This document shows, in pieces, positions 1-13,125 of a DNA stretch of 64,000 nucleotides. The notes beneath the pieces are model-generated. The model searched no databases and was not told the DNA's origin. It was given only the letters and a program-made list of their open reading frames with translations. The DNA lies in NCBI GenBank assembly GCA_037447655.1, contig JBBHKE010001644.1, forward strand, positions 253,233 through 317,232, written 5' to 3'. The stretch's first letter is position 1, and each line of letters starts with the position of its first letter. A program made the position numbers and the translations under genes. Source of the DNA: Zygnema cylindricum. Lineage: Eukaryota; Streptophyta; Zygnematophyceae; Zygnematales; Zygnemataceae.

Positions 1-1216
<1,216 letters not shown>

Positions 1217-1997
1217 TGTATCTTGCCATCTGCTTGCCCACCCTCGAATTCCCATGTCGTCTTATCCTCAATAATTGGCTGCCCGGAGACAAAAAAGTTT
1301 TCCCGAGGGTTCGTCACGTCACCATTACGTTATCAATTTTCACTTTCTCTCTATTGGTCGCCATGTTTTGGGCTGCGGGATCTGCGAAGATTCTCGTCGT
1401 CACAGCGGCCACGGGAGTATTTATGGTTTCGTATATTCTCCCCATTGGGAACCATTTCCTACTTTACTTTGACGCCACCCGTCCCTCACCATCCTCACAC
1501 ATCCTCATTCCAACCCATCCTCCTCCCCTCCATCTCGGTCTCCCCTCCTCTTTCCACTCCTCCTCTCTCTTCACATAAGTTCCTTCTCCGTGCACCCTCG
1601 TCCGCTCTCTCTACGCCTCTTTCCCAGCCTTTGTCTGTCCACACTACTTACGGTGCTGTTGTAATGTCCGTGACGTGATGTGACGTGACGCAGAGCGAAG
1701 TGCCAGCACGAGGCCGTGTCTCAGTTCAAAGAGGAGATGGCCAATGGCGACCATTCTCACTATGAAGGACATCCGATTCCCAAGTTTATCGACTCTCAGG
1801 CGGTTCCTTTGGACGAAGCTTTAGGTCCGGGAACTATCGAGGCTATCGGGAAACCCGGAGTTCTGACGTACCGGAAAACTCCTACAAGCTTATTGGAGTT
1901 TGTGAGTGAGGGCCTTAATGAGATTTTGTTGCCCATTGTTATCGTATGTTTAGGGAGTTTTACGAGCGCTATGGCTCTCTGGTCGACTTTTAAGTAG
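1217..1997 (+). CDS. Amino-acid permease (AAAP/SLC38-like), C-terminal exons
   Basis: Two 3' exons are visible. The first begins after the acceptor at 1216 and runs to about 1480. It encodes YLAICLPTLEFPCRLILNN, then an Arg-His-rich loop and two hydrophobic membrane segments ending GNHFLLYF. The second starts near 1696; that acceptor keeps the phase with a GT donor at 1481. It encodes a hydrophilic stretch (KCQHEAVSQFKEEM) and a last membrane helix (LPIVIVCLGSFTSAMALW), then stops with TAG at 1995-1997. The loop rich in basic residues before a late helix pair resembles the end of plant AAAP/SLC38-type amino-acid transporters, which are proton- or sodium-coupled and sit in the plasma or vacuolar membrane. 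The 5' part is outside the window. The family call rests on recalled similarity and the intron ends are approximate. Confidence 0.62.
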
Positions 1998-3443
1998 AAG
2001 GAACTTGCACGGGTTTAAGTCGTTAGTATTGTTATCATTGGGAGTGTAGTGAGTATGGTTAGGATAATTGTTAGTATATGTGATTATTGGTTTTGTTAGT
2101 ATTGTTATTAGCAATAGTATTGTTATGGTTAGTAGTGATATTTAGTGTTGTTAGTTGTTTTTATTGTTTTTGCTGCAAGAAAATTGTCGGGTATTTTGCA
2201 GGAAATAATAGAAGTGTCCTGTAAAATATCAAATAGTGAGGATATAGAGAAAAAAGGGACACGAGCAAATAAAACGAATATGTCACATGACTTTTTCAGG
2301 CATTTAGGGTTTGAAGGACAGATTCCTCCCTTGTGAGGAATAAACGTTGAAGAAAGAAAAAAAGTTCAGAAAGGAATAAACTTGTTGAAAGTAAATGTTA
2401 GTTAAAAAAAAAAAAAAAGTGCTGACTTTATTAAAAAGCGCGATGGTAAACCATCTGAGTAAATGTTAGTAGTAGCAACTTTGCTTCCCGCAACTAATGT
2501 ATAAATGTACAAACTTTTCAAGTGTCTTCAGATCCACTTTATGGTGAAATTTCACGAGTTTTTCATTGAAAATGTGGAGTTTTCAGTGTATTTTTAGTTT
2601 TCTTATATGAACCTTGCAAAAAGAAACTGCATATAAACTGCATATAAATTATAAATATCATAAAAATTGTCACACATGCAATCAACCAGTTTAAGTCGGA
2701 GTTTTTTTTTTTTTTTTTTTTCGTAAGATGCTAATAGAGAAAGTTTCTATACAGGACACAAAGGATACTTCAAGACCAAAAAAAGATGTTAACGACACAT
2801 CACAATTGTTCATCTTTGACCATTTACACGAATCTGTTTTCTTGACATCTTCTCGCCTTCAAATTATTTTAGACAAGTCTGTCTATCAGTTGAGATTTAT
2901 TATAATTAATTCAGAATCATAATCATCATTACTAAGAATGAAAAAACAAACAATTATGAATCAATAAAGAAAAGGCGATAAAAACCATTTGAGTACATGG
3001 GGACATAAGACAAAAAACGGTCGAAAGAAGCCAAAAAAACCTTTAAACAAGTAAGAAAAATAACTTTATAACAACTAAGGAAAAGAAAAAAGAGGCATAT
3101 TAATAAAGTTACAACAACAAAAAAAAGGAACATAAAATCCGAAACCCTCCAGCAAGATAAAACACTCCCACAAGTAAAACTATAAATATTAAAACAAACA
3201 CCAACAAAAACTAAAACCCACTTAGGTCAATGAATTCCTCCAATCCGACAAAGAATAAAACTAAAATCCAAACCATCTCTCCGATACATAACCACAATAT
3301 CGAAATGAAAAAGACCCACGGTTCCTCCTCTCAAAAGATTGTGGGCCACACGTCTTCTCCTCCTTTTCCCTCTCTTCTCCTCCTCACAAAGACAGTCGAA
3401 CTACAGAGCCCAACGCCATTTTCGCTCAATCAGTGCGAGGGAG
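1998..3443. other. 3' UTR of the permease gene and intergenic DNA
   Basis: AATAAA-type signals (for example near 2339 and 2374) suggest the permease transcript ends near 2.35-2.4 kb. The rest is A/T-rich with poly-A and poly-T runs. A short motif (GATGGTAAACCATCTGAGTA at 2442-2461) recurs in altered form at 2967-2994 and inverted near 4490-4520. No gene is visible. Confidence 0.5.
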
Positions 3444-4540
3444 CCCTCCCTCCCTCCCTCCCTCCCTCCCTCCCTCCCTCCCTCCCTCCCTCCCTCCCTC
3501 CCTCCCTCCCTCCCTCCCTCCCTCCCTCCCTCCCTCCCTCCCTCCCTCCCTCCCTCCCTCCCTCCCTCCCTCCCTCCCTCCCTCCCTCCCTCCCTCCCTC
3601 CCTCCCTCCCTCCCTCCCTCCCTCCCTCCCTCCCTCCCTCCCTCCCTCCCTCCCTCCCTCCCTCCCTCCCTCCCTCCCTCCCTCCCTCCCTCCCTCCCTC
3701 CCTCCCTCCCTCCCTCCCTCCCTCCCTCCCTCCCTCCCTCCCTCCCTCCCTCCCTCCCTCCCTCCCTCCCTCCCTCCCTCCCTCCCTCCCTCCCTCCCTC
3801 CCTCCCTCCCTCCCTCCCTCCCTCCCTCCCTCCCTCCCTCCCTCCCTCCCTCCCTCCCTCCCTCCCTCCCTCCCTCCCTCCCTCCCTCCCTCCCTCCCTC
3901 CCTCCCTCCCTCCTCCCTCCCTCCCTCCCTCCCTCCCTCCCTCCCTCCCTCCCTCCCTCCCTCCCTCCCTCCCTCCCTCCCTCCCTCCCTCCCTCCCTCC
4001 CTCCCTCCCTCCCTCCCTCCCTCCCTCCCTCCCTCCCTCCACAGGTGTGTCTCGACTGAGGAAAGGCCTTGGGAGTCCTCCCTCTGTTGTCCTTCCTTTT
4101 TTTAGTATTTGTTAGTGGCTGTTTAGTTACTACAAGCTTCTATGCTCTGTTGTATCTGCTGGTATGGATCATGGGTGGGATTTCGAAACTCCTTCAACAT
4201 GCTCCATTGAGCCTAAGGGATTTTAAGGGGTTGCTTAAATTTGCTTAGTTTTTAATTTGCTAGGTTTTCAATTTGCTCAGTACTTAATTAGCTTAGTTTG
4301 GTCAAAGTTCGGTTAGGAAGTTTCTGTTTTGGGTAAATTGTTTTGTTGTTGTTTTGTGACTATTGTCCCTTTCCATGTCCTTTATTAGCTTGAACTAATT
4401 CGTGTGTTAGTGCTTTTCCATTTCGTTTTCTTCCACCCACGTTCTGTTTTTCAGTTTCGTTTTTGCCCTTCTTTTTTTTATGTTCCCATGTACTCCAATA
4501 GTTTACCATCGTGCTTTCTTAATAAACTTGCAAAGTACAA
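2955..4540. repeat. Possible element bounded by inverted motif copies, carrying the (CCCT)n array
   Basis: Near 2967-3010 the plus strand reads GGCGATAAAAACCATTTGAG followed by TACATGGGGACATA. The reverse complement of 4490-4535 gives a related order: AAGCACGATGGTAAACTATT, then GGAGTACATGGGAACATA. These inverted copies lie on both sides of the CCCT array, about 1.5 kb apart. A third partial copy at 2435-2466 is in direct orientation. I cannot see target duplications, so this may be a decayed TIR element or simply dispersed copies of one repeat. Confidence 0.35.
3444..4040. repeat. (CCCT)n tetranucleotide array, 597 bp
   Basis: About 149 head-to-tail CCCT units run without substitution except for one missing C near 3911-3914. 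All pyrimidines are on the plus strand and all purines, (GGGA)n, on the minus strand. Open frames through it read only as PPSL or REGG tetrapeptides and are an effect of the repeat. The single slip changes the reading frame. Confidence 0.98.
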
Positions 4541-5330
4541 AGACTGTATTTACAGATGAGCAAATTCCTCGTCAATTGTATGCATAGGGAATAAATTTTG
4601 CAATAGAACAACTGAATAACTGGAAAAGTTCGGTTTCATGAGGAATAAACATGATGAGATATATTAGTAGGAAGTGTTTTTGCAACGAGTAATTTTTGAA
4701 AAACTTTCGATTTAAGTTGTAGGGTGGAATTTTATAAATACTAACAATTGACACACATGAAATCAGCCAGTTAAAAATTGCCATAATAGAAGATTTTAAT
4801 TAAGGACACAAAAAACGGTATTAGAAGATGGCACAAAGCGACAAAACAGTGCATCTGTGAATAATTACGAGAATATTACTTTTCTCCTTTCATTTCTGTG
4901 ATCCTTCTTTTTTTCCGCTTGATTTTCTCTCAAACAAGGTCGTCAATTATCGAAACTTTATTGAACTTTTCCATATTCCAGTCATAATACCATTTATATC
5001 CCCTCCTATTAAGGCTTTCCTCCATCCTTGGAAAAGTTCTTAAAAATGCTTTGAGGATTCTAGAACTTCGACTTGTGACATTTAAAACCTCCCTCGATCA
5101 AAAAATTTAGTGATAACCTTTATCTTTGCAAAAAGACGAGGCCTCGAGTTTTTCGAAGTAAGACTCATGACTCATATCATATCTTTTTGTAACGAGAAAC
5201 GGAATGTAGATGTAAAATGTACCGTAAATTTATTTTACTCAACCTTTAGAGATCGAATTGCATCAGACAACATGCTGTCGGAAAGGGCTAAAAAAAAAAA
5301 AACAAAAAAACAAATACCTCTCTTTATATG
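4041..5330. other. Intergenic DNA downstream of SURF1
   Basis: This is AT-rich sequence. It contains the inverted motif copy near 4490-4535, an AATAAA at about 4521, and poly-A at 5291-5310. I see no exon or RNA gene. The 3' UTR of the minus-strand SURF1 gene should occupy the right end. Confidence 0.5.
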
Positions 5331-8300
5331 TTAACGTGACTGCTCTTGAGACAGTACAATTCGTCCTTTTCTGACAGGATTTCTTCTGAGTGCCTTGGCG
5401 GCGAGAAAACAGGTGGCCACCGATAAGGTGTACCTACAGAAAAGACAAAAGAGTTTCAGAAAGGACGAAACCATCGTCAAATAAGTTATAACAACGGCCT
5501 AGCAACAAATTAAACTCCAGCTCGAATCCTTGAACAGCACTACAGTCAACGCAAAAAAAGTACATTGCAAAACAAGAACACGGTACATTCAAAAAAGAAC
5601 ATTCAAAGCCGAGAAAAACAGTATTTCAACCAATAGCCAAGAATAGCGTGGCCTTGACGTTGTGCTCGAGTTGACAGATAAAAGGAGAAAAATGAGAATT
5701 AGTTATGATGTATATCGATCGAAACTGCAAATGATATATCTACATTTCGGTATATAGTAATAATATCGTAAAGTTCGTGACTCGATATTTATCGACTTTG
5801 CCAATAAATATCAATATCGTGACAATCACCGATAAACTAACAATATACTTTTAAAATGAAGGTAATTTAGATTATTAGGCGTACAACGGAATGTTATGTT
5901 GTACGGAATGTACAGAACACATGGAATGTACGGAATGTACTAAATATACGCCTATATGGTTGGCATCGCAATATTGATATTGAATAGTGCAATTATCAGC
6001 AATACGATATTTTGCTTCAGTACATCGAACATCGAGACTGACAAAACAGTACATATCGATTACCGGCAAAACCTGTTCGATAAACAAATCACTAGAAAAA
6101 AGAGAGAAAAATACCATGTTGCCGCATAAAGTAGATGGTCGTGTGGCATAACTTTTTGTTGAAGTAGTTCCGAAACATCCTTGGGAGCTGGAAACTGAGG
6201 ATGATTATTTCCTTTTTGAAAATTTTCGTTACTTTCTTCCTTTACTAAATCCACAAGAGGAGTATCTTCTGGCAATCTACAGGATTGAGCCATTTTTGGT
6301 ACATCGATAAAAAACCATTCTCCTCTTTCTGGCCTATTGGGAGGTACGAAACTGTTTGGGATTTCACTACATCTTATCACTCCTGTAACGCTTTCAGGAG
6401 GAGGAGGAGGATCATCAACCTTTTGAACCTGCAAGAATTTTTGGAGACAAAAAAAAAACACAAAAACAGAAAAACGAGAAAAAACAAGGAAAAAAACAAC
6501 GGAAAAAAAAAATTAAGCTCCAAGAGATCAGTAAAAGTCAATAAAGGAAAAGCGAGAGGAAATGCGGAAATGTAGATGAATCTCCTCACCGCTATCTGCG
6601 CCGTTTTTGTTCACAAATTTGTAACTGTCTAAATAGCGTTTGTGTAATGCTTCAGCATCACATTTGTTCCAAAGTAAATGACATATTGTACTAAATAGAC
6701 AGTCCCAATTTACCTCAAAAAACACGAACTGGATTTAGTGTTTGAACAGCGTACTTGTTGAACCACACAAGTCACACTATTTATGGTGGATGGTCTAATT
6801 TTCAATTTACCGAGTATCTTATTCTCACTTTTGCTTGAAACTGTAGCCACAGTTTGAGATCTGTCATTCAAAAAGACATTCTACCGACAACAAGGAACAA
6901 ACAGGAGCCTTCATAAATACCAACCTTACGACTCTTTAGGACTCATTTTCGAAACAATTGTGCCATTCAATTCAGAACCAACCGTAGCAATTGTTTCACA
7001 CCTTCTTCTCAACTGTTTCTTTTTTGTCTGACGTATTCCAAGGCCACCACCAACTTCCGCCTTTATTAAACGGGGGAGGAGATTCCTGTGCCTCACTTTC
7101 AACTGAAGTTGAAGGGCTTTTTGGTACTAAAACATGGTTAGTAGAGGGATACTTTGTACTGAGATCTTGGGTCTCTCTCCAAGTACCGGGAACCCAACCT
7201 CGGTTTATAAGCACTGCAGGTTGCTCTCTGCAAGAATCAAGTTTTAAACATGAGACAAAAGAGTCATTTATTTCAAATCCTAATATCTGTCAGTTATTTC
7301 AAATTTTCGATGTAAGACAATAATATCATTTAGTTCAAGTCTAAATGTCTGTAATTAATTTCCAGTTCTGAGACAATATTATCAATTTCAAATTCTACTG
7401 TCATTTATTTCAAGTTCCAAATTTCTCATGGATTTGCAGTTCAAGTCCTAAATCTCAGACACTTGGTTATTTCAATTTCTAGATGTGAGATACTGTCATT
7501 TAGCTCATAGACAAGATGACAAGTAAAAAAAAAAAAAAAATTAATTCTAACCGAATTCGCCCTAGGATCTTAAGTGTGAACTACGCTTGTAAGGAGTTCT
7601 AAGAGTGGGAAAAAAAAAAAAAAACTTGTGACAATGTCAGACAAAAAGTAGACAAGGTACAGAAGTACATCGAGCGACCAAGAAATACAGGATGACCAAA
7701 TTAGTATGGTCCCTTGTTATCTTAAAAAACCACTAATGCCCATAACTCGAAAGAAAATGGAGCGTTTTCAAAACTTCATTTTTAAAAAACATCGTATTTA
7801 AAAATCACTATTTTTATATTTTCATAGCTAACAGCTGTAATTCAAGTTTGGCAATAAAGTAATCCTCAAACGCTGTGAAATCGCACTGATCAATAAAGCT
7901 CATGTGGTTAACTTGAAAAAAAGATGCAAATAAAATTCAGAATCCCATTGCAAGTGAATTAACTCTCTAACTCTTAAAAATATACAGCGAAATCTTCTCA
8001 ACTGACAGAGAAGAAGTACCTTTCCTTACCCAGATTGCTCGGGAAGTAAAGGTGTGATCATATAAAATCCTTTTTCAGTTACACCGTGGACGCTTTTCCC
8101 TCTTGGTCCGACATACAATGATAGATCCTCTGCAAAATGACCTTTACACACTACACGGCGGTACTCCAGAGGACTACATTCCTGTAGTTCATCCGAATTT
8201 TGATCTTTTCCAGTCACATTTTCGGACGAGGAAGAAGACAAGGAGGAAGAAGACAAAACAGATGCAATCGGTTCAGGTTCCTGAGTCAGCCTCTGTTGTC

Positions 8301-9013
8301 TCAGGTCCAACAGCTGAATCTGAAACAGAGAAACAAAGCCATGAAAGTTAGAGCTCTCCCTTTGGTTAATATATGCATCGCAAACTATCAGTGTTAATTA
8401 GAAATAGGTTCTTCCTACTATGATGATGGCTCAAAAATCGACCCCCTCCCCCCTCCTCTCTCCCTCCTCCCCCCTTCCCCCTCCCCTCTCCCTTGACTAA
8501 TGAATTCTAGCTCAACACTTCTAATTTCTACAATATTTATGACTAAAAATCCGCCACGCATTGTATTTTTTCCCCCTCCCTTCTTCAAATATCAATCTCT
8601 TCATGACCAGCCCTTTTGAATTGCGCAAATAGGTGGAGTATGGAGGATAATATTGAGCTATTTTGTTATTCTTATTGTCTCCTTCCTGGTTTGCAAACTA
8701 CAAAATGTAGCAACTTTCAAATTTAAGCCAACCAGGACCTAATCTATTTTTGCATTCTGACAGCATTCAGTTACTCTAAGCTTATTCAGTGAAAGAAACT
8801 ATCGCCATACAATACACGTATAGTATGATACAATAAACTTTTAAGTACGGTATGATAGGCGAATAGTACGCATAATCTTTTCCAATTGTTATTGCACATT
8901 TGAACTACGGTCTCAGCTGACCTTCCATTGGCGCCTCTGGAGCTGCCACGTGCCAAGACCGAATGTGATTGCTGGGGGCAGCAATAATACGATGGCGGAA
9001 AGTCCAATCTTTC
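5331..9013 (-). CDS. SURF1: SURF1-like cytochrome c oxidase assembly protein
   Basis: SURF1 is an inner mitochondrial membrane protein needed to assemble cytochrome c oxidase. Five minus-strand exons keep phase: 9013-8922, 8319-8030, 7227-7002, 6428-6115 and 5433-5331, giving about 340 residues without the N-terminus. Visible family marks in order: a first membrane helix ending FGLGTWQLQRRQWK; LEYRRVVCKGHF; YVGPRG; GVTEKGFYMITPL; VLINRGWVPGTW; GVIRCSEIPNSFVPPN; RGEWFFIDVP; and KVMPHDHLLYAATWYTLSVA leading into the second helix. Both helices and the intermembrane domain order fit the family. Insertions include a Ser-rich stretch (SVLSSSSLSSSSSEN) and a Trp-rich patch (GGSWWWPW). Stop TAA is at 5333-5331. 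The presequence exon is not certain; a 30-codon frame at 9606-9514 is a candidate. Introns hold decayed transposon pieces. Confidence 0.9.
5690..5870. mobile_element. Decayed hAT-like remnant in a SURF1 intron
   Basis: Clusters of TATCGAT, ATATCG and CGATATTTATCG resemble the interiors of the TAGTGTTGGGTA-type hAT elements at 15.6-15.9 kb and 27.3-28.8 kb. No intact termini or target duplication can be seen. Next to it at 5880-5945 are irregular repeats of GTACGGAATGTAC. Confidence 0.4.
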
Positions 9014-10075
9014 CTGCTTCTCCTATTCCCGTCAAATCACAACCAAAAAACAGTTTGAGAGAGAAAGGGAGACAGCGAGAGAGAAAGAGGAAAAGAGGGA
9101 GCTAAAGGAAAGGAGAAAAGGATAAGAGCGAAGAGAAAAAAAAAAATAGAGGAAAATAAGGCTATAAGAGTCAGATTTTTTAGATTCTCATACACTTTGA
9201 TGATGCAAAATTTGCCATATACATTGACTGTATACATTATTACAAAACGTTATTAACGTTATTTACTCCGGCTTAGTTAAAGATAAACCATTACTAAAAT
9301 AAACATTAAAATGGAAAGAAGGAACATCGGTAAAATCACCTTTCATTGATTTTCCCCTATTTCAGCTCAAGCAACCATGGCTGATTAACCTCCCTCTTCT
9401 CCTTTTGGGCAGTATGTCCGTACGGGTTGTAGACAACCCTCTTCCTGGTACTGTACTTTCATCACTCGTACCACTTCGTTTAGACTCGCACGTGTGAGGC
9501 TGGAGTCGCCAACTCAATAATCGAAACGACAAAATTTATTCCCCTGGCTCGTGGGACTTCCTCGTGACAACAAAATCTTCCTAAAAGTGCGAGAAGCTCT
9601 TTCCATAATATTTCGTGCGTAGTATGTGTGTGTTTTAGAACTTTTAAGAATACCGCAGTTTAGAAGTGCGAATGCGTGTGGAAATGCTATATCTATTATC
9701 TACAGTAGTAAAACCCGTATTATACGCATACTCTGCCGGCCTTTTGAATTAAAACCGTATTTTACGGCCTCTTTTTTCGCACGTTAGAAGCGAAGCCCTG
9801 CTAAAAGTACACCGTATCATTATAAAGTCAATCATCTTTCTCCGTGCACATTTTTCAGATTCTAATCTGACGGCTGCAATAGAAAGTGTAAGGATCTTAG
9901 CTCCGATTCGCACGTGCACTGAGAAAGCTGATTAAAGTGGCAAAAAAAACATCGACGCTAATAACGCTACACTGTGTACCAAGTGCCAACAGTCAAAAAG
10001 ACAAAAAGTACACTCCCAACTCCAAGGAAAAAGGCAGCATTTAGGGCAAAAGAGACGCTTCTGAGGCACTTATCC
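9014..10075. promoter_or_regulatory. Region between divergent SURF1 and zinc-finger genes; probable shared promoter
   Basis: The two genes run outward from this stretch. It contains ACGT-core motifs at 9489-9494 and 9912-9917 (CACGTG). It also has a strong minus-strand polypyrimidine tract at 9055-9140, which serves the first visible SURF1 exon. No TATA box is convincing. The missing SURF1 start exon should lie here. Confidence 0.4.
9514..9606 (-). CDS. Candidate first exon of SURF1 (mitochondrial presequence)
   Basis: A short minus-strand frame begins with ATG and reads MERASRTFRKILLSRGSPTS before a stop 30 codons in. It is rich in Arg, Ser and Leu and nearly free of acidic residues, as expected of a mitochondrial targeting peptide, and it lies upstream of the first recognised SURF1 exon. 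I found no convincing donor in the right phase; the phase-compatible GT sites are weak. It could be chance. Confidence 0.25.
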   Translation of the reverse strand: MERASRTFRKILLSRGSPTSQGNKFCRFDY

Positions 10076-13000
10076 ATGGCTCACCTGCCTCCCTTGATGG
10101 AGGTAGGTGCCCCGCAGCCAGCTTGGGCGGGTGCCATGGCCATTTTTGCGGTTATGATTGTTCCTGTAGCTGCTCCGTCTTTCGGAAGGACGGCAAGGAA
10201 GGTGTTGGTGAGTTGATTTTTCTATTTTAGTATACTTTTCATGTTTTTTCCTTTTCATATTTTTTCCTTTTCATGTTTTTCTTTCATGTTCCGCTTTTAC
10301 ACGTATAATTTACTAACTTTCATAGTGATGTAAATTATACTGTATAGATGTGAATAATGATGTGATGATTTTTGATGGAATGCTTTAATGAAAGTTATTT
10401 GGCAACTTTGATTGATCCTCATATGTTCGATACATGATATGAGAATAAAGTCTTGATGCCCATTATTGTTACTATGCTCAATATTCTTACTTTTTTGTCA
10501 TGGCATTGTGATAATGTTGTATGACCATTATGCAGCAATTTTCCATGAGGTCTTGCTAGAAAATTCATCATAAGTGCGTAAAAGAGGCAAATTTCCAGTA
10601 TTTTGTACAAATTTCTAGACATGCCTTGCGAATGTGACCATTACATGGAATGCTCCAAGTATACATCAATATTTTGTTAAGGTTAGTGAGGAATCTAATT
10701 AGTCTCTAAAGGCAGAAAAATGCATCTACACTGTTGTGTGGTCGGCTTAGCAATCCATAGCCTGGGTAATTCACCCGTAGTTGACCTTTTTTTGAACATA
10801 TGTTTCACCAATGAATCTTTATGATCCTTTTCCGAACATTTGTTTCACCTTAGTCGATCTAAATGTTCGGTTTTTTTTTAATTATAGATATAGGAGTCTG
10901 ATTCTTTTTCCAAAAAAAAATATTATGTATTTTATATTTTTCAATATACTCAGAATATTGTTTGAAGTAGACAAAATATCCTTTTTCAAACAAAAATGTA
11001 GAGAGTCGACCTATGATAATTTCTCAATCATTTTTTTTGCAAGTACCTTATGTTGTAATTGATAGTGATTACAGCAAGGACTATTTCTTGATACTCGGCA
11101 CGGGGTATTAGTTTGATCCTCGTTATGTGATATTTTGCCTGTTTCTGCGTCGAGTGCGTCGACGCTCGATATTTGAGGGACGACGCTGTAAACCAAAAAT
11201 CAAATGTATGAATCTCCACAATTGGTCAAGATGTAGCTGTTCGATTACAGATGGGCTTTAAAGTACCGGAACTCTGCCAAAAATTTGCAAAAAAATGCAC
11301 ATTTTTGAGTCCCCACATGTCAAGTACATGATGCCGAATTTAGGGTCTAGACTTATTACAAAGCACAGCTGTGATGCTTATAGAGCATATCGCTCGGTAT
11401 TTTAACATGAAATAGGTGTCATTAATCTTAGACGGGATCTCATTAAAAAAGGTCACGTTTTTCCTTTTGTTTGAGAAGATTTTAACAGATATATTTTTGA
11501 TGATTGTTATCAAATGACTCAAAGATGGTATTCTGATGGTGACTAACTGAGATCGTTAAAGACACTCGAATCATTTTCAGAATTTTCGAGACATCAGTTC
11601 AATAAGTAACAGCCAAAATCGGTCATGATGCCATGGAGTGCCTGTCATGCCTCAAAGGTCATTAGATATATCTCATACCTTACCTGGCAATCTCACATTT
11701 AAATTAGTCACGGTTTTTGTTTGTAAATATGGTGAAACAACTTACGTCAAAAGCCTACTAACCTCTTTACTTATGACAAATGTGTGGCGGTATGTTTGCA
11801 GAAAGCTCGCAAGTGCCTCGAATGTCTTGGAGTCGGCCACAATGTATGGAATACTTATTTGAGGAATTATAGGATGATAACTTGACAGATAAATGCAGTA
11901 GGATGTTTGGCGTTTTTAGTTGTGACTTTATTTGGAGAGAGGGTATTTTTTATTTCCAAGCATGTTCTTTTGGAGGTAATTTTGACCATTTAAGGTATCT
12001 TCACTTCGTAGCCTTACTCTTGGGGACTTTGCCACTTCCACATGTGCAGCTTTGTACTTGCTGCAAAGGTCGTGGGAAGCAAGGTGCCCTTTCCCTCTCC
12101 CTCTCCCTCTCACTCTCGCTCACCCTCTCCCTATCACAAATTTGGACCGGTGGACCGTCTATGTAGACACGGGGTTAATAATTATCCTTTTTCCCTCCAT
12201 CTTTCCTCGGCCTTCGTCGCCAGCTTACCTCTTCTGCCTTCCTCGGTTGTTCCTTTAGTTCCTCCCACTTCTTTGTCTCCCAGCACCTTGTATATGAGAA
12301 AGAGTTATCTTGCTAGAATTCAGAATTCAAATCTAATTTGAAATCAAAGTTGTGTCGTGCATCTCTATGTCTACTCCAATAAGTGTTATAAACTCTATTT
12401 TACAGTTAGTGTTATTGACAATATTTTATGATTTCGGGTGAAAAGAAACCATGACAGTACTTGGGTTACCAACTCTAATGCGATTAAACAGTATAGTATT
12501 AATGTTTTATTTATCAGAGTTTTATGAAGTTCACCTAAGTGTATTCTGAATATAGCATGAATATGGACATAAGCATAATGCTTTTGCAATAGACGAGCCT
12601 TACGAGTTCATCCCTAATTGCCACTACATTGTTTATAATTGTTGTTTAGATTTGTTAGGAAATTTGTTTTTTTGCATATATACAATGCCAATCTTTACAA
12701 TGTCATTACGTTAAACATTTAATTCCGCTAATTTTGTCCTACACAAGAAATCATTTGCTGCTGTTAAAAAGACTTAATAATCCAGAAAACTGTTTGGTTC
12801 AGAGTCTTGGATTCTTTCGTAGTTGGATTCCTTTTATGGTTTATTTATAATCTGGTGGTATAGGAAAAGAACACTCTTTTGCGGTTATTTTTTCCAAAGC
12901 ATAGGAAATAACACTTCTCCTGTTTTGCGGTTACTTTTAACAAGGTCTTTTAAGGGATGTGGTATTTTTGCAGGTGGTTTATTTACTACTGAAGTACTGC

Positions 13001-13125
13001 AAAAGTGCCCGATTTGCAAAGGGAGGGGAAGGATGCTTTGTGGGTCGTGTGAAGGGGCAGGACTGGCAAATTCCTGGCTCTACAAGCCTGTTAAAAACGG
13101 AGGGTGGGGCCCACGGGGAGAGTAA
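10076..13125 (+). CDS. Small membrane-anchored CxxCxGxG (DnaJ-type) zinc-finger protein
   Basis: Three exons join in phase: 10076-10207, a 34-bp microexon at 12050-12083, and 12974-13125, giving about 105 residues. From the ATG at 10076 (context TCCATGGC), residues 16-36 form a hydrophobic segment (AWAGAMAIFAVMIVPVAAPS). Three CxxCxGxG motifs follow, at residues 46-53 (CTCCKGRG, made by the microexon), 67-74 (CPICKGRG) and 78-85 (CGSCEGAG). Motifs of this kind bind zinc in DnaJ and in plant chloroplast DnaJ-like proteins that help build photosystems, so an organellar redox or assembly role is an inference. The frame is open upstream to 9974 without ATG, and that stretch is rich in Lys and Arg, so a spliced transit-peptide exon may exist. 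The stop codon overlaps a perfect GTAAGT donor at 13122, so a further exon is possible. Confidence 0.65.
12088..12132. repeat. (CCCTCT)n hexanucleotide-like tract
   Basis: A C/T-rich tract with imperfect CCCTCT units follows immediately after the donor of the 34-bp microexon. It may help or hinder recognition of that exon. Confidence 0.7.

Noticed and set aside
3230-4115. Long open frames through the CCCT array (200-290 codons on both strands)
   Set aside because: They consist of PPSL or REGG repeats forced by the tetranucleotide. The single slip shifts the frame and there is no flanking protein-like sequence.
8440-8500. C/T-rich tract at 8440-8500 as a regulatory site
   Set aside because: It lies in a SURF1 intron; on that gene's strand it is a purine tract, and it resembles the many random C/T microsatellites here.
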